Notes under the pieces: model-generated
Database searches by the model: none
What the model was told of the DNA's origin: nothing
The model's input: the letters and a program-made list of their open reading frames with translations, nothing else
Assembly: GCA_002070415.1 (NCBI GenBank)
Contig: MWDF01000005.1
Location: forward strand, 1-64,000
Direction of reading: 5' to 3'
DNA length: 64,000 nt
DNA from: Firmicutes bacterium ADurb.Bin153
GTDB lineage: Bacteria > Bacillota > DTU025 > MWDF01
Shown: in pieces, positions 51,361 through 61,267 of the stretch
How the letters are laid out: each line of letters opens with the position of its first letter
Numbering within the stretch: the first letter of the stretch is position 1
Program-made: the position numbers and the translations under genes

Positions 51361-52499
51361 CTGCTTTCGACATAGGATCTCGCCTTGAGGTCGGCCTCCA
51401 GCACTTCCTCAAGGCTGGACGGTTCCGATTCCGAAGAGGCCTCCATTGCCTCCTCGCAAAGGCCGGCTATCATCGTGAACGGTATGTTGCCCGACAGGAA
51501 CTGCGCCACCGCCTCCTCATTAGCGGCGGACATCGCCGCGGGGGCCAGCCCTTTGCGCCTCAATGCCCTGTGGCCGAGAGTAACGCCGGGGAAAGTGTCT
51601 GTGTCGGGCCTTTCGAAGCTGAGGGACCCGACCTGTGCAAGGTCGAGCTTCCCGGAGCCCGGCGCGTGCACGCTGGACCTTCCAGGATAGCAGAGGGCCG
51701 CCATTATCGGAAGCCTCATATCCGGCGCTCCCATCTGGGCTATCACCGAACCGTCGGTGAACATCACCGCCGAATGGACGATGCTCTGGGGATGCACCAC
51801 GACCTTGATCCTGTCCGCGTCCACGTCGAAGAGCCATCTTGCCTCTATGACCTCTAGCGCCTTGTTGATCATGGTGGCTGAATCTATGGATATCTTCTTC
51901 CCCATGTCCCATGTGGGATGCTTCAGCGCATCCTCCGGCCTGATGCCGGAGAGGTCCTTGCGCCCGCGGAAAGGCCCCCCGGAGGCAGTCAGCATGATCT
52001 CCTCAACCCCCGCGCCGGCGGACGACCACATACACTGCCATATCGCGGAATGCTCGCTGTCCACGGGAAGTATCGCGGCGTTGTGAGCCTTCGAAGCTTC
52101 GACCATTAGAGAACCTGCGGCCACGAGGCTTTCCTTGTTGGCCAAAGCGAGCGGCTTGCCCGCGTTCAATGCGGAAAGCGAGACGGCCAGTCCTGCGGAG
52201 CCGACCACCGCGTTCACCACTTTGTCCGAGCCGTCGTATGATGCCAGCTCGGACATGGCGCGCCTGCCGTCGACCACCCGCGTAGGCAAGCCCTCCGCCA
52301 GTATTATCTCCTTAAGCCTTGAGGACGCTTCCCTGTCGTACATTGCGGCGAACCTGGGCCTTAACGATGCCACCTGCTCGGCCAGCTTGTCCACGTTGCT
52401 TCCGGCCGCAAGGACTGCAACCTCTATGCCGAGGTGCCTGGCGACTTCCAGCGTCTGCGTCCCTATCGAGCCGGTGCTTCCGAAAACGGAGATCCTCAA
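51330..52499 (-). CDS. dxr: 1-deoxy-D-xylulose 5-phosphate reductoisomerase
   Basis: Second step of the MEP pathway, NADPH-dependent. GSTGSIGTQTLEVA (about 7-20), ANKESLVAAG, PVDSEHSAIWQ, ASGGPFRG and PTWDMGKKISIDSATMINKALEVIEA are intact. 389 aa. The start is a TTG at 52499 preceded by GAGGT at normal spacing; no ATG is near. The last roughly 15 residues (ESRCRSWRSCHS) overlap the rseP start and look unconserved. Confidence 0.96.
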   Translation of the reverse strand: MRISVFGSTGSIGTQTLEVARHLGIEVAVLAAGSNVDKLAEQVASLRPRFAAMYDREASSRLKEIILAEGLPTRVVDGRRAMSELASYDGSDKVVNAVVGSAGLAVSLSALNAGKPLALANKESLVAAGSLMVEASKAHNAAILPVDSEHSAIWQCMWSSAGAGVEEIMLTASGGPFRGRKDLSGIRPEDALKHPTWDMGKKISIDSATMINKALEVIEARWLFDVDADRIKVVVHPQSIVHSAVMFTDGSVIAQMGAPDMRLPIMAALCYPGRSSVHAPGSGKLDLAQVGSLSFERPDTDTFPGVTLGHRALRRKGLAPAAMSAANEEAVAQFLSGNIPFTMIAGLCEEAMEASSESEPSSLEEVLEADLKARSYVESRCRSWRSCHS

Positions 52500-52533
52500 T
52501 TCCCTACCTCACGTCCAATCCCAAGCAATTTCC

Positions 52534-53355
52534 CTACCAGCCGAGGAATAACTTGAAAAGCCAGTACGAGACGGGAACGAACAGAAGGAGGGAATCTATC
52601 CTGTCCATGAAACCGCCATGTCCCGGAAGGAACTTTCCACTGTCCTTGACCCCGCCGTCCCTCTTTAACGCGGATTCCGCAAGATCGCCGTAGTTGCAGC
52701 ATATTATTGCGGCCACTATGAACGCCGCCTTCTGCCACGGCCCTATCTCCGGCACGTACCCTCTTGACGAGAGCAGAGGGTAGACCAGGAACATCACCGC
52801 GATCATGGACAAAGCCCCGCCTATGCTTCCCTCCAGGCTCTTCTTGGGCGATATCATGGGTGCCAGCTTAGTCTTTCCCCCCGAGGCCATCCCGGCGAGG
52901 AGCGCCATCGTATCGTGAACCCATACTATCCCCAGGACAGACAGTGTGAGTATGAAACCTCCCGAACCGACGTCCGTAGCCCTTAGGAGTATCGCATGGC
53001 TGAGGGTCCAGCCGAAGTACAGCGGGGCGAACAACATGCCCGCGGTCTTCGAAAGGGCGCCGTCCGGGTCTCCCTTAAGGACGGGAAGGGATACGGCTAC
53101 GACCAGCACCAGGCCCGTTATGGGCAGTGCGTGCGAGCCTTCGAAAAAGGCCGCATCGATCAGGTACAGGATGCTCAAAGCGGAGCTGAGCCACGTATTG
53201 TGCGCGATCCCCTTTACGGCGGCCAGCCTGCCGTATTCGATATTAGCCATTATAACCACGAACGCTATCAACACCAGGAGATAGGGCCCACCCATCCAAA
53301 GGAGCAGCAATACGGGCGGGATCGCCAGAAGGGCTGACTTAATCCTGTCAAGCAT
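52534..53355 (-). CDS. cdsA: Phosphatidate cytidylyltransferase
   Basis: Makes CDP-diacylglycerol from phosphatidic acid and CTP. Multi-spanning membrane protein with the signature KRDGGVKDSGKFLPGHGGFMDRIDS (about 228-252) and SPKKSLEGSIGG. 273 aa. GAGGTG lies upstream of the ATG. Acts after PlsY and PlsC, both encoded in the window. 10 bases after uppS. Confidence 0.97.
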   Translation of the reverse strand: MLDRIKSALLAIPPVLLLLWMGGPYLLVLIAFVVIMANIEYGRLAAVKGIAHNTWLSSALSILYLIDAAFFEGSHALPITGLVLVVAVSLPVLKGDPDGALSKTAGMLFAPLYFGWTLSHAILLRATDVGSGGFILTLSVLGIVWVHDTMALLAGMASGGKTKLAPMISPKKSLEGSIGGALSMIAVMFLVYPLLSSRGYVPEIGPWQKAAFIVAAIICCNYGDLAESALKRDGGVKDSGKFLPGHGGFMDRIDSLLLFVPVSYWLFKLFLGW

Positions 53356-53365
53356 CAGTTACACC

Positions 53366-54094
53366 TCATGCAAGGCCACCGAACTTCCTCGTCCTTCTCG
53401 CATACTCCGACAATGCCGCATCCAGCTCGGTCTCATCGAAATCCGGCCAGTGCTTGGCTGTGAAATAGAGCTCCGAGTATGCGCATTGCCAAATCAGGAA
53501 GTTAGATATGCGCTGTTCTCCGCTAGTTCTGATCAGCAAGTCCACAGGTGGCTGCCCCGATGTGCTCAATCCCTCTTCAAGGGCCGCCTCGTCTATATCT
53601 GAGGGCATCATGCCCCCTGCGATGCACTTTTCCGCCAGCTTCCTGGCGGACTGCATGATATCCCATTTACCCCCGTAGTTGACCGCCATGTTGAGCGTCA
53701 GCGAATATGCCCTCGGATTGGCCTTCTCGGCCTTCGCTATCATGGCTCTCAGCGCCACCGGCAGGTCCTTTCGCGAACCGATCACGTTAAGACGGATGCC
53801 CATGCCGGGGAAATCAGTGAACTGACCCGAGAAGTAATCGGAGGCTATCTCGAACAGCGCGTCTATCTCAGTCTTGGGACGGGACCAGTTCTCCGTCGAG
53901 AACGCGAACAAAGACAGCGTAGCTATGCCCCTTTCCTGGCACGCCCTGCATATCTTTATTATGTTGGACGCGCCCGCCCTGTGGCCTTCCTTGCGCTCAA
54001 GGCCCCTGGCCGCGGCCCACCTTCCGTTGCCATCCATGATTATGGCCACATGGGCCGGGACGGGCACATCGGCATCAATACGAGCCCCTGTCAT
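53366..54094 (-). CDS. uppS: Undecaprenyl-diphosphate synthase
   Basis: cis-Prenyltransferase building the C55 carrier for cell-wall precursors from IPP. HVAIIMDGNGRWAAARGLERKEGHRAG (about 15-41), FAFSTENWSRP and LLIRTSGEQRISNFLIWQCAYSELYF are complete. 242 aa. Start overlaps the frr stop by one base (TGATG). Uses the MEP-pathway products of Dxr, IspG and IspH. Confidence 0.97.
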   Translation of the reverse strand: MTGARIDADVPVPAHVAIIMDGNGRWAAARGLERKEGHRAGASNIIKICRACQERGIATLSLFAFSTENWSRPKTEIDALFEIASDYFSGQFTDFPGMGIRLNVIGSRKDLPVALRAMIAKAEKANPRAYSLTLNMAVNYGGKWDIMQSARKLAEKCIAGGMMPSDIDEAALEEGLSTSGQPPVDLLIRTSGEQRISNFLIWQCAYSELYFTAKHWPDFDETELDAALSEYARRTRKFGGLA

Positions 54095-54654
54095 CAGACC
54101 TGCATTATCTCCGTTTCCTTTGCCGCGAGGATCTTGTCGACCTCGGCGATGTGCTTGTCTGTCGCCTTCTGGATCTCATCCTGGGCCCTTTTGAGGTCAT
54201 CCTCTGTGATCTCCCCGTCCTTCTCCTGCTTCTTCACCGCTTCGACGGCGTCGCGCCTTACGTTCCTGATCGCTATCCTCATGTCCTCTGCGATCTTCTT
54301 GACCAGTTTCACTAGGTCCCTGCGCCTCTCCTCGGTGAGGTGCGGCAAGGACATCCTGACTACGGTACCGTCGTTGGTCGGGGTGAGGCCCAAGTCCGAT
54401 GCGAGTATGGCCTTTTCGATCTTGGCCAGCATGCTCTTGTCCCAAGGCGTGACCATAAGGGTCCTCGGGTCGGGCGTGCTTACCGTCGCCATCTGGGTTA
54501 GGGGCGTCATCGTGCCGTAATAGTCGACCTGGATACGATCCAGCAACGACGGGTTTGCCCTTCCCGTCCTGACGGCAGCGAACTCCTTCTTCTGTACGTC
54601 AAGGACCACTCCCATTTTCTCCTCGAACTTGGCTATCGATTCCTTGTAAGTCAT
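54094..54654 (-). CDS. frr: Ribosome recycling factor
   Basis: Releases ribosomes from mRNA after termination together with [47 protein letters not shown] and the long C-terminal helix are typical. 186 aa. Follows pyrH by 4 bases and overlaps uppS by 1. Confidence 0.98.
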   Translation of the reverse strand: MTYKESIAKFEEKMGVVLDVQKKEFAAVRTGRANPSLLDRIQVDYYGTMTPLTQMATVSTPDPRTLMVTPWDKSMLAKIEKAILASDLGLTPTNDGTVVRMSLPHLTEERRRDLVKLVKKIAEDMRIAIRNVRRDAVEAVKKQEKDGEITEDDLKRAQDEIQKATDKHIAEVDKILAAKETEIMQV

Positions 54655-54658
54655 AGAG

Positions 54659-55396
<738 letters not shown>

Positions 55397-55440
55397 CTAT
55401 CCTCCATGCAAGGTAAATTCCACTTTCTGCGGCGCATTTG

Positions 55441-55476
55441 CAAAAAAACGGGGCCTACCTCATCGGCGGGCCCCGT
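55441..55476 (-). terminator. Terminator between tsf and pyrH
   Basis: Perfect 8-bp stem ACGGGGCC / GGCCCCGT (55448-55455 with 55469-55476), 13-nt loop, followed by seven T residues on the minus strand. Starts 14 bases after the tsf stop. Confidence 0.9.
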
Positions 55477-55489
55477 CAGCCACAGCAGC

Positions 55490-56107
55490 TTACTCAGCTA
55501 TTTCCGGCTCTGCCTCGCCGCGCTCGTAGCGCGCGAAGCGCCTTATCTGGATGTTCTCGCCCAGTATCGAAGCCGTCTCCTTTACTAGGTCAGCCACCGT
55601 CTTCGCCTGGTCCCTTATGTACGCCTGGTCAACCAGGCACGTTTCCTTGAAGTACTTCTCTAGCCTACCTTCGGCTATCTTGTCGGCGAACTCAGGCTTC
55701 TTGCCCTCGTTTGCCGCCTGGTGCCTGTAGATCTCCTTTTCGGCCTCTATTACTGAAGACGGGATGTCCTCGCGCTTCACATACAGGGGCTTCTGGGCCG
55801 CGATCTGCATGGCGATTTCCTTTACAAGCGTCTTGAACTGCTCGTTTTTGGCAACGAAGTCTGTCTCGCAGTTGACTTCCACTAGTACTCCGATCCTTCC
55901 GCCCATGTGGATGTAAGAATCTACCATACCCTCGGATGTCGCCCTGCCGCTGCGCTTCTCAGCCCTGGCAAGGCCCTTCTCCCTTAGGAACTGGACGGCC
56001 TTCTCCATGTTGCCTTGGCACTCGATAAGAGCGCGCTTGCAGTCCATCATGCCTGCCTGAGACAACTCGCGCAGTTTCTGCACGTCGGCTGCTTTGATTT
56101 CGGGCAT
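55490..56107 (-). CDS. tsf: Elongation factor Ts
   Basis: Guanine-nucleotide exchange factor of EF-Tu. UBA-like N-terminus (VQKLRELSQAGMMDCKRAL) and the TDFVAKNEQF motif (about 82-91). 205 aa, the short form that lacks much of the second core subdomain. 19 bases after rpsB. Confidence 0.97.
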   Translation of the reverse strand: MPEIKAADVQKLRELSQAGMMDCKRALIECQGNMEKAVQFLREKGLARAEKRSGRATSEGMVDSYIHMGGRIGVLVEVNCETDFVAKNEQFKTLVKEIAMQIAAQKPLYVKREDIPSSVIEAEKEIYRHQAANEGKKPEFADKIAEGRLEKYFKETCLVDQAYIRDQAKTVADLVKETASILGENIQIRRFARYERGEAEPEIAE

Positions 56108-56126
56108 ATGGAGCTCCTCCTTAAGT

Positions 56127-56915
56127 CTAGTTGTTGAGGTCGTCAGCTGCCTGCGCCTCGGATTCGGGGGCTATCTCCTCTTCCTCCTCGGCTTCCGCTA
56201 CTGCTGCCTCGTTCTTGGCGACGGGAGCGTCAACGCCCTCGCGCGCCTCAATTATCGCGTCAGCCATCTTGGACGTAAGAAGCCTCACGGCCCTTATGGC
56301 ATCGTCGTTGCTGGGTATTATGTAGTCCACCTCGTCCGGGTCGCAGTTGGTATCGACTATGCCAACCACAGGGATTCCCAGCCTTTTCGCCTCCAGGATC
56401 GCGATATGCTCCTTCTTGGGGTCCACCACGAACATCATGTCAGGGAGCTTGTCCATATCCCTGATCCCTGCGAGGTTCTTCACCAGCTTCTCGTATTCGC
56501 CCTTGAGGATCATGACTTCCTTCTTGGGAAGGAGTTCGAAAGAACCGTCCTGTTCCATCCTCTCGAGCTGCTTCATCCTGTCAACGCGCTTGCGGATAGT
56601 CGCGAAGTTCGTGAGCATTCCGCCCAGCCATCTCTCGTTGACCCAATACATGCCGCAGCGCTGCGCCTCTTCGGAAATCGTGTCATGGGCCTGTTTCTTG
56701 GTCCCTACGAACAGCATCGTTCCGCGCTCGGCGGCCTTGCCCTTGACGAAGTTGTACGCCTCGTCTATCTTCCTGACCGTTTTCTGCAGGTCTATGATAT
56801 AAATTCCGTTGCGGGAAGTGTAGATGTACTTGGCCATTTTGGGGTTCCAGCGCCTCGTCTGGTGACCGAAATGTACACCTGCTTCGAGAAGCAATTTCAT
56901 GCTTATCACCGGCAT
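56127..56915 (-). CDS. rpsB: 30S ribosomal protein S2
   Basis: Late-assembly small-subunit protein. [34 protein letters not shown] and [37 protein letters not shown] are standard; the C-terminus is acidic. 262 aa. I start at ATG 56915 with GAGGTG at 8 nt; the open frame extends 31 codons into the leader. Promoter at 57032-57060 and a leader hairpin precede it. Codon use includes many ATA and AGG. Confidence 0.97.
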   Translation of the reverse strand: MPVISMKLLLEAGVHFGHQTRRWNPKMAKYIYTSRNGIYIIDLQKTVRKIDEAYNFVKGKAAERGTMLFVGTKKQAHDTISEEAQRCGMYWVNERWLGGMLTNFATIRKRVDRMKQLERMEQDGSFELLPKKEVMILKGEYEKLVKNLAGIRDMDKLPDMMFVVDPKKEHIAILEAKRLGIPVVGIVDTNCDPDEVDYIIPSNDDAIRAVRLLTSKMADAIIEAREGVDAPVAKNEAAVAEAEEEEEIAPESEAQAADDLNN

Positions 56916-56964
56916 CGTATTCACCTCCCTCCCGCTTCGGTTTAACCTCCGCATGCTTCCTCTC

Positions 56965-56999
56965 CCCGGGATGCTCGCTTTCGCGCCACCGGTCCCGGG
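56965..56999 (-). promoter_or_regulatory. rpsB leader hairpin with GAAA tetraloop
   Basis: CCCGGG arms (56965-56970 with 56994-56999) enclose an inner GCGCGAAAGCG stem capped by a GAAA tetraloop. It sits about 50 bases before the rpsB ATG and is a plausible S2 autoregulatory element. Confidence 0.45.
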
Positions 57000-57031
57000 A
57001 ATCCACAATGCGTGTGTAATCGCAATTTAGT

Positions 57032-57060
57032 ATTCTATCAAATCTTATCCCCTGAATCAA
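57032..57060 (-). promoter_or_regulatory. rpsB-tsf promoter
   Basis: TTGATT (-35, 57055-57060), 17 bp, TAGAAT (-10, 57032-57037) on the minus strand, 40 bases after the hslU stop. Gives a leader of about 110 nt. Confidence 0.75.
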
Positions 57061-57099
57061 CCCATGCCGGGGCTGCTCTCCCCAACGGGAGCACCGTTC

Positions 57100-58497
57100 C
57101 TACAGGATCATCGTGACCCTCTGTGCATCCATGTTGATCTTCTCGAACGCCTTCCTTACGAATTCCCTGTCAATTACGACCTTACCCGATTTCTCGGGAG
57201 CCTCGAAGGATATATCTTCCAGGAGCTTCTCCATCACGGTATGCAATCTCCTGGCGCCTATGTTCTCTCCCAGCGAGTTTATCCTGTACGCGGTAGCGGC
57301 GATCTCCTCTATCGCGCCGTCGTCGACTATGAGATCAACGCCGTCCGCCTCCAGAAGGGCCTTGTATTGCTTCACCAGCGAACCCTTGGGTTCAGTCAGT
57401 ATCCTCCTGAACTCCTCCTCGGACAGGGTCTGCAACTCGACCCTTATCGGGAACCTTCCCTGAAGCTCTGGTATGAGGTCCGAGGGCTTAGACACGTGGA
57501 ACGCCCCGGCGGCGATGAACAGCATATGCTTGGTCCTCACGGGCCCGTATTTCGTCTGCACCGTAGATCCTTCCACTATGGGAAGTATGTCCCTTTGGAC
57601 TCCCTCCCTGGAGACGTCCGGTCCCATGGTGGCGTTCCTGCCGGCAATCTTGTCGAACTCGTCTATGAACACGATGCCGTTCTCCTCGGCGTTCCTTACT
57701 GCCTCGGTCTCGATCTCATAGGCGTCGACCAGCTTGTCCGCCTCTTCTTCTATCAGATAGCGCCTTGCTTCCTTGACCGCCATCTTCTTCCTTACCGTCT
57801 TCTTGCCAAGCATATCGCCAAGGATGCTGGACATGTCCACCATCATCTCGCCGGGCTCCCCGGCGCCCATGAAGCCTATCGGCCTTTGGCGGTTGTCCTG
57901 CACGTCGAGCTCGATTACCTGCTCTTCCAGCTGGCCGTCGGCGAGCAGCTTCACTATCTGCTCCCTTTTGCCCTCGGCCTTACTCTTGGCCTCGTCCTGC
58001 TCTTCTTGGCTGGCCGGTTCTTGTTTCTGCTGCATCCCGAAAAGGGCCGCCAAAGGGTTCAGCTGCGCCTTCTCCTTCCTCGGAAGGGGGGCAAGTATGT
58101 CAATAAGTCGCTCCTCGGCGTGCTTTTCGGCCTTGGCCCTGACGAGTTCGGTCTTCTCGGCCCTCACCATCCTGATGGAAGTCTCTATCAATTCCCTGAT
58201 TATGGAATCCACGTCTCTTCCCACGTAGCCGACTTCAGTGAACTTCGTAGCCTCCACCTTCACGAACGGGGCCTTTACAAGGGCTGCGAGCCTTCTTGCT
58301 ATCTCGGTCTTGCCTACGCCGGTAGGTCCGATCATGAGGATGTTCTTTGGCGTTATCTCGTCTTTCATATCTTCGTGCGTTAGCATGCGCCTGAGCCTGT
58401 TTCGCAACGCTATGGCGACGGCCTTCTTGGCCTCGTCCTGGCCTATGATGTGCTTGTCCAGCTCCTCGACTACTTTCCTTGGTGTCAGGTGTTCCAT
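57100..58497 (-). CDS. hslU: ATP-dependent protease ATPase subunit HslU (ClpY)
   Basis: AAA+ unfoldase of the HslUV protease. Walker [10 protein letters not shown] (about 57-65), the I-domain (about 110-240), Walker [13 protein letters not shown], sensor-2 region [20 protein letters not shown] and the C-terminal MIL that docks into HslV. 465 aa. Four bases separate it from hslV. A GC hairpin after the stop (about 57075-57098) lacks a U-run. Confidence 0.97.
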   Translation of the reverse strand: MEHLTPRKVVEELDKHIIGQDEAKKAVAIALRNRLRRMLTHEDMKDEITPKNILMIGPTGVGKTEIARRLAALVKAPFVKVEATKFTEVGYVGRDVDSIIRELIETSIRMVRAEKTELVRAKAEKHAEERLIDILAPLPRKEKAQLNPLAALFGMQQKQEPASQEEQDEAKSKAEGKREQIVKLLADGQLEEQVIELDVQDNRQRPIGFMGAGEPGEMMVDMSSILGDMLGKKTVRKKMAVKEARRYLIEEEADKLVDAYEIETEAVRNAEENGIVFIDEFDKIAGRNATMGPDVSREGVQRDILPIVEGSTVQTKYGPVRTKHMLFIAAGAFHVSKPSDLIPELQGRFPIRVELQTLSEEEFRRILTEPKGSLVKQYKALLEADGVDLIVDDGAIEEIAATAYRINSLGENIGARRLHTVMEKLLEDISFEAPEKSGKVVIDREFVRKAFEKINMDAQRVTMIL

Positions 58498-58501
58498 TGT
58501 T

Positions 58502-59038
58502 TCATCCGAGCCTTTCGACAGTGATGATCGAATTGGTGTATATGCATATGTCGGCCGCGATCAGCAGCGCCTTGGAGGCTATCTCCTCGGCATCCATCGA
58601 CGTGTTCGCGGCGAGCGCCCTAGCGGCGGCAAGCGCGTAGGGGCCTCCTGAGCCTATGGCCGCGATGCCGTCCTCCGGTTCGATTATGTCCCCGCTTCCG
58701 GAGAGCAGAAGAAGGCTCTTACCGTCGGTCACAAGCAACAGGGCCTCAAGCTGCCTCATGACTTTGTCCATCCGCCACATCTTGGCCAGTTCCGTAGCCG
58801 CCCTGAGCAGGTTGCCCTTGAATTCGTCCATCTTCGACTCGAACTTCTCCAAGAGCGCCACCGAATCGGCCGCTGAGCCCGCAAAGCCGGCCAGGATCTT
58901 TCCGCCCGCGAGGCTTCTGACCTTCTTTGCAGTATGTTTCATGACGGTGTTGCCGACCGTAATCTGCCCGTCCGACGCCATGGCGCATTTCCCCTCGCGT
59001 ATTACGCAGACTACGGTGGTTCCTTCGAATTTGGCCAT
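58502..59038 (-). CDS. hslV: ATP-dependent protease peptidase subunit HslV (ClpQ)
   Basis: Threonine (proteasome-like) peptidase. The N-terminal nucleophile lies within TTVVCV, with G45-type [14 protein letters not shown] and the [14 protein letters not shown] segment. MAKFEG precedes the first Thr, so a six-residue propeptide must be removed, instead of only Met as in E. coli. I start at ATG 59038, 7 nt after GGAGG. 178 aa. Lies in xerC-hslV-hslU order as in Bacillus codV-clpQ-clpY; codY does not follow. Confidence 0.95.
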   Translation of the reverse strand: MAKFEGTTVVCVIREGKCAMASDGQITVGNTVMKHTAKKVRSLAGGKILAGFAGSAADSVALLEKFESKMDEFKGNLLRAATELAKMWRMDKVMRQLEALLLVTDGKSLLLLSGSGDIIEPEDGIAAIGSGGPYALAAARALAANTSMDAEEIASKALLIAADICIYTNSIITVERLG

Positions 59039-59052
59039 ATCTCCCCCTCCAG

Positions 59053-59958
59053 TCATGACCTTGGATGGTTCTTCTTGTAGGATTCCATGAGCCGCTCCCT
59101 GGATACGGCGGTGTATATCTGTGTGGACGATATGTCGGCATGCCCCAGCAGCTCCTGCACCGACCTAAGGTCGGCCCCGGAATCCAGCAGGTGCGTCGCA
59201 AAGGAGTGCCTAAGGGCGTGAGGCGAGGGGCTCTGGCTAAGCCCGGCCTTTATGTCATATGCCCTCATAAGCCTTTGTATCTGCCTTCCGGTGATCCTTC
59301 CTCCGCGCCTTGAAAGGAAGACCGCCTTCTGCTCCTTGTCGCCGGAGAACCTGTGCCTTGCGACTTGGAGGTAGCGGTCAATGGCCAGCTTTGCGATGCC
59401 TCCTACCGGGGCGATACGTTCCTTCGATCCCTTCCCCATCACCCTTACGGTAGAGCCCGTGCTGTCGTAGTCGCGGAGGTTGAGGCCCACCAGCTCTGAC
59501 AGCCTCAGGCCGGAGGAGTACAGCAGCTCGAAGATAGCCCTGTCCCTTATCTTCAACGGCTCGTCGCCGTCAATCGTCGCAAGTAAAGATTCCACATCGT
59601 CCAGTTCCATGGCCCTGGGAAGCCGCTTGTCCCTTTTCATGGGCGCAAGGGAATCCGTAGGGTTATCTTCGCAGAGCCCCCTTCTGATGCAGAACTTGTA
59701 ATAGCTCCTAAGGGCGGCGAGCCTTCTTAGCATAGTCCTTCTCGCCAGCCCCCTGGACTGCAAATTGGAAAGGTATTTCCTTATGTCTGTGGGTTTTACA
59801 CATCCGGGCGCAAAGCTAGCCGAGGTCGATCCCTCGATGAATCCGGAGAACGAGATCAGATCCTGCCGGTATGAGGAGACGGTCCTCGGTGAGAGCCTTC
59901 TTTCCAGCATGATGTAGTCGAGGAATTGCTCGATGGTGCTATCCAACGGATAAATCAC
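59053..59958 (-). CDS. xerC: Site-specific tyrosine recombinase XerC
   Basis: Partner of XerD in chromosome dimer resolution. Core-binding domain (about 5-95); catalytic [12 protein letters not shown] (Arg), [10 protein letters not shown] (Lys), [23 protein letters not shown] (Tyr). 301 aa. GTG start at 59958 with GAGG about 7 nt upstream, overlapping trmFO by 20 bases. The trmFO-xerC-hslV context identifies it as XerC/CodV. Confidence 0.95.
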   Translation of the reverse strand: MIYPLDSTIEQFLDYIMLERRLSPRTVSSYRQDLISFSGFIEGSTSASFAPGCVKPTDIRKYLSNLQSRGLARRTMLRRLAALRSYYKFCIRRGLCEDNPTDSLAPMKRDKRLPRAMELDDVESLLATIDGDEPLKIRDRAIFELLYSSGLRLSELVGLNLRDYDSTGSTVRVMGKGSKERIAPVGGIAKLAIDRYLQVARHRFSGDKEQKAVFLSRRGGRITGRQIQRLMRAYDIKAGLSQSPSPHALRHSFATHLLDSGADLRSVQELLGHADISSTQIYTAVSRERLMESYKKNHPRS

Positions 59959-61267
59959 CCGCTTCCCTCATGAATGCCTCGAAATCGTCCCTTGCCGCCT
60001 CGATCTGCATCTGCCTCTTCGCCTTCCTGGACCTGATGCGGCCCTTAGGCACGGGAAGAAGCCCGAAGCATATTCCCATCGGGTCGAAGCGGTCTCCCTT
60101 GCCGCGCGATACGTAAGCTGCAAGCGCCCCTATGCACGTAGTCTCCGGGAATATCAGCGCATCCTTGCCCGATGCCAGCCTGGCCGCGTTGATCCCAGCG
60201 AGCGCGCCCGTCGCCGTGGATTCCACGTATCCTTCGGATCCCGAGAGCTGCCCTGCGACGAAGAGCCCACTTCTTGCCACAAACATCATGTCGGCGCCGA
60301 TAAGCCCCGGCGAATGCAGGTATGTGTTCCTGTGCACGACCCCGTACCTGATGAACTCCGCGTTCTCAAGGCCGGGTATCATAGAGAACACCCTTCTTTG
60401 CTCTGGCCATTTGAGCCTCGTCTGGAATCCCACCATATTGTAGCTGCTGCCCGGAAGGTCCTCCCTCCTCAGCTGAACCACCGCGTATGGCTCTTCCCCC
60501 GTCCTTGGGTCTTCCAGCCCGACGGGCTTAAGGGGTCCGAATCTGATGGTATCCCTTCCCCTGTCGGCCATCTCCTCAATAGGCATGCAGGCTTCGAAAA
60601 GCCGCATGTCCTCGCCGCTTGAAAGAGGCGCCCTCTCAGCGGAGACGAGCGCGTCATAGAACCTGTCATACTCCTCCTTGTCCATCGGGCAGTTCAGATA
60701 GTCCGGAGTGCCCTTGCCGTACCTCGAGGCTTCGTACACTTTCTTGAAGTCTATGCTGTCGGCGCCGATTATGGGAGCCACGGCGTCGTACATGTACAGC
60801 GAGCCGCTCCCGGTTATGCCCTCCAGCTCGGACAGCATCTTCGGGGAAGTAAGAGGTCCTGTCGCGATGATCGCAGGAAGTGGGATCGACCCCAGAGAGG
60901 AGACCTCCTCTCTTATCAGCTCAATCTTCGGATGTTCACAGATGAGCCGTTCTACCATGCGGGAGAATTTCTCGCGGTCAACGGAAAGGGAACCGCCCGC
61001 GGGAACCGAGCACTCATCGGCGCAGCGGATTATGATTGAGCCCATCTTCTTCAGCTCTTCCTTGAGCCTTCCGGATGGGTGTTCGGCGCTTGCGGATCCA
61101 AGGGAGTTGGAGCACACCAGCTCGGACAGGTGCGGGCCTTTGTGGGCCGGGGTCATGACGCCCGGCCTCATCTCATAGAGCCGCACGTCCATCCCCGCCC
61201 TGGCAGCCTGCCAGGCGGCCTCAGAACCCGATAGCCCTCCTCCTATTACCGTAACGAAGTTATTCGT
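59939..61267 (-). CDS. trmFO: tRNA (uracil-5-)-methyltransferase TrmFO
   Basis: Folate- and FAD-dependent enzyme methylating U54 of tRNA. VTVIGGGLSGSEAAWQAARAGMDVRLYEMRP is the FAD-binding start; CSNSLGSASAEHPSGRLKEEL, AGQLSGSEGYVESTATG and the cysteine in TTCIGAL follow. About 442 aa. The start is uncertain: where the conserved N-terminus begins there is no ATG, GTG or TTG. The only ordinary starts are GTG 61387 and ATG 61357, deep inside topA, giving an Arg-rich tail. I place the boundary at an ACG (61267) downstream of AGGAGGAGG. Confidence 0.9.
   Translation of the reverse strand, partial: TNNFVTVIGGGLSGSEAAWQAARAGMDVRLYEMRPGVMTPAHKGPHLSELVCSNSLGSASAEHPSGRLKEELKKMGSIIIRCADECSVPAGGSLSVDREKFSRMVERLICEHPKIELIREEVSSLGSIPLPAIIATGPLTSPKMLSELEGITGSGSLYMYDAVAPIIGADSIDFKKVYEASRYGKGTPDYLNCPMDKEEYDRFYDALVSAERAPLSSGEDMRLFEACMPIEEMADRGRDTIRFGPLKPVGLEDPRTGEEPYAVVQLRREDLPGSSYNMVGFQTRLKWPEQRRVFSMIPGLENAEFIRYGVVHRNTYLHSPGLIGADMMFVARSGLFVAGQLSGSEGYVESTATGALAGINAARLASGKDALIFPETTCIGALAAYVSRGKGDRFDPMGICFGLLPVPKGRIRSRKAKRQMQIEAARDDFEAFMREAGDLSVG

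Noticed and set aside
57075-57098. Intrinsic terminator directly after hslU
   Set aside because: A GC-rich stem is possible, but there is no U-tract on the minus strand, and the rpsB promoter follows.
57064-58383. 439-aa plus-strand open frame opposite hslU
   Set aside because: Leu/His-rich antisense shadow of an intact hslU; no ribosome-binding site and no family.
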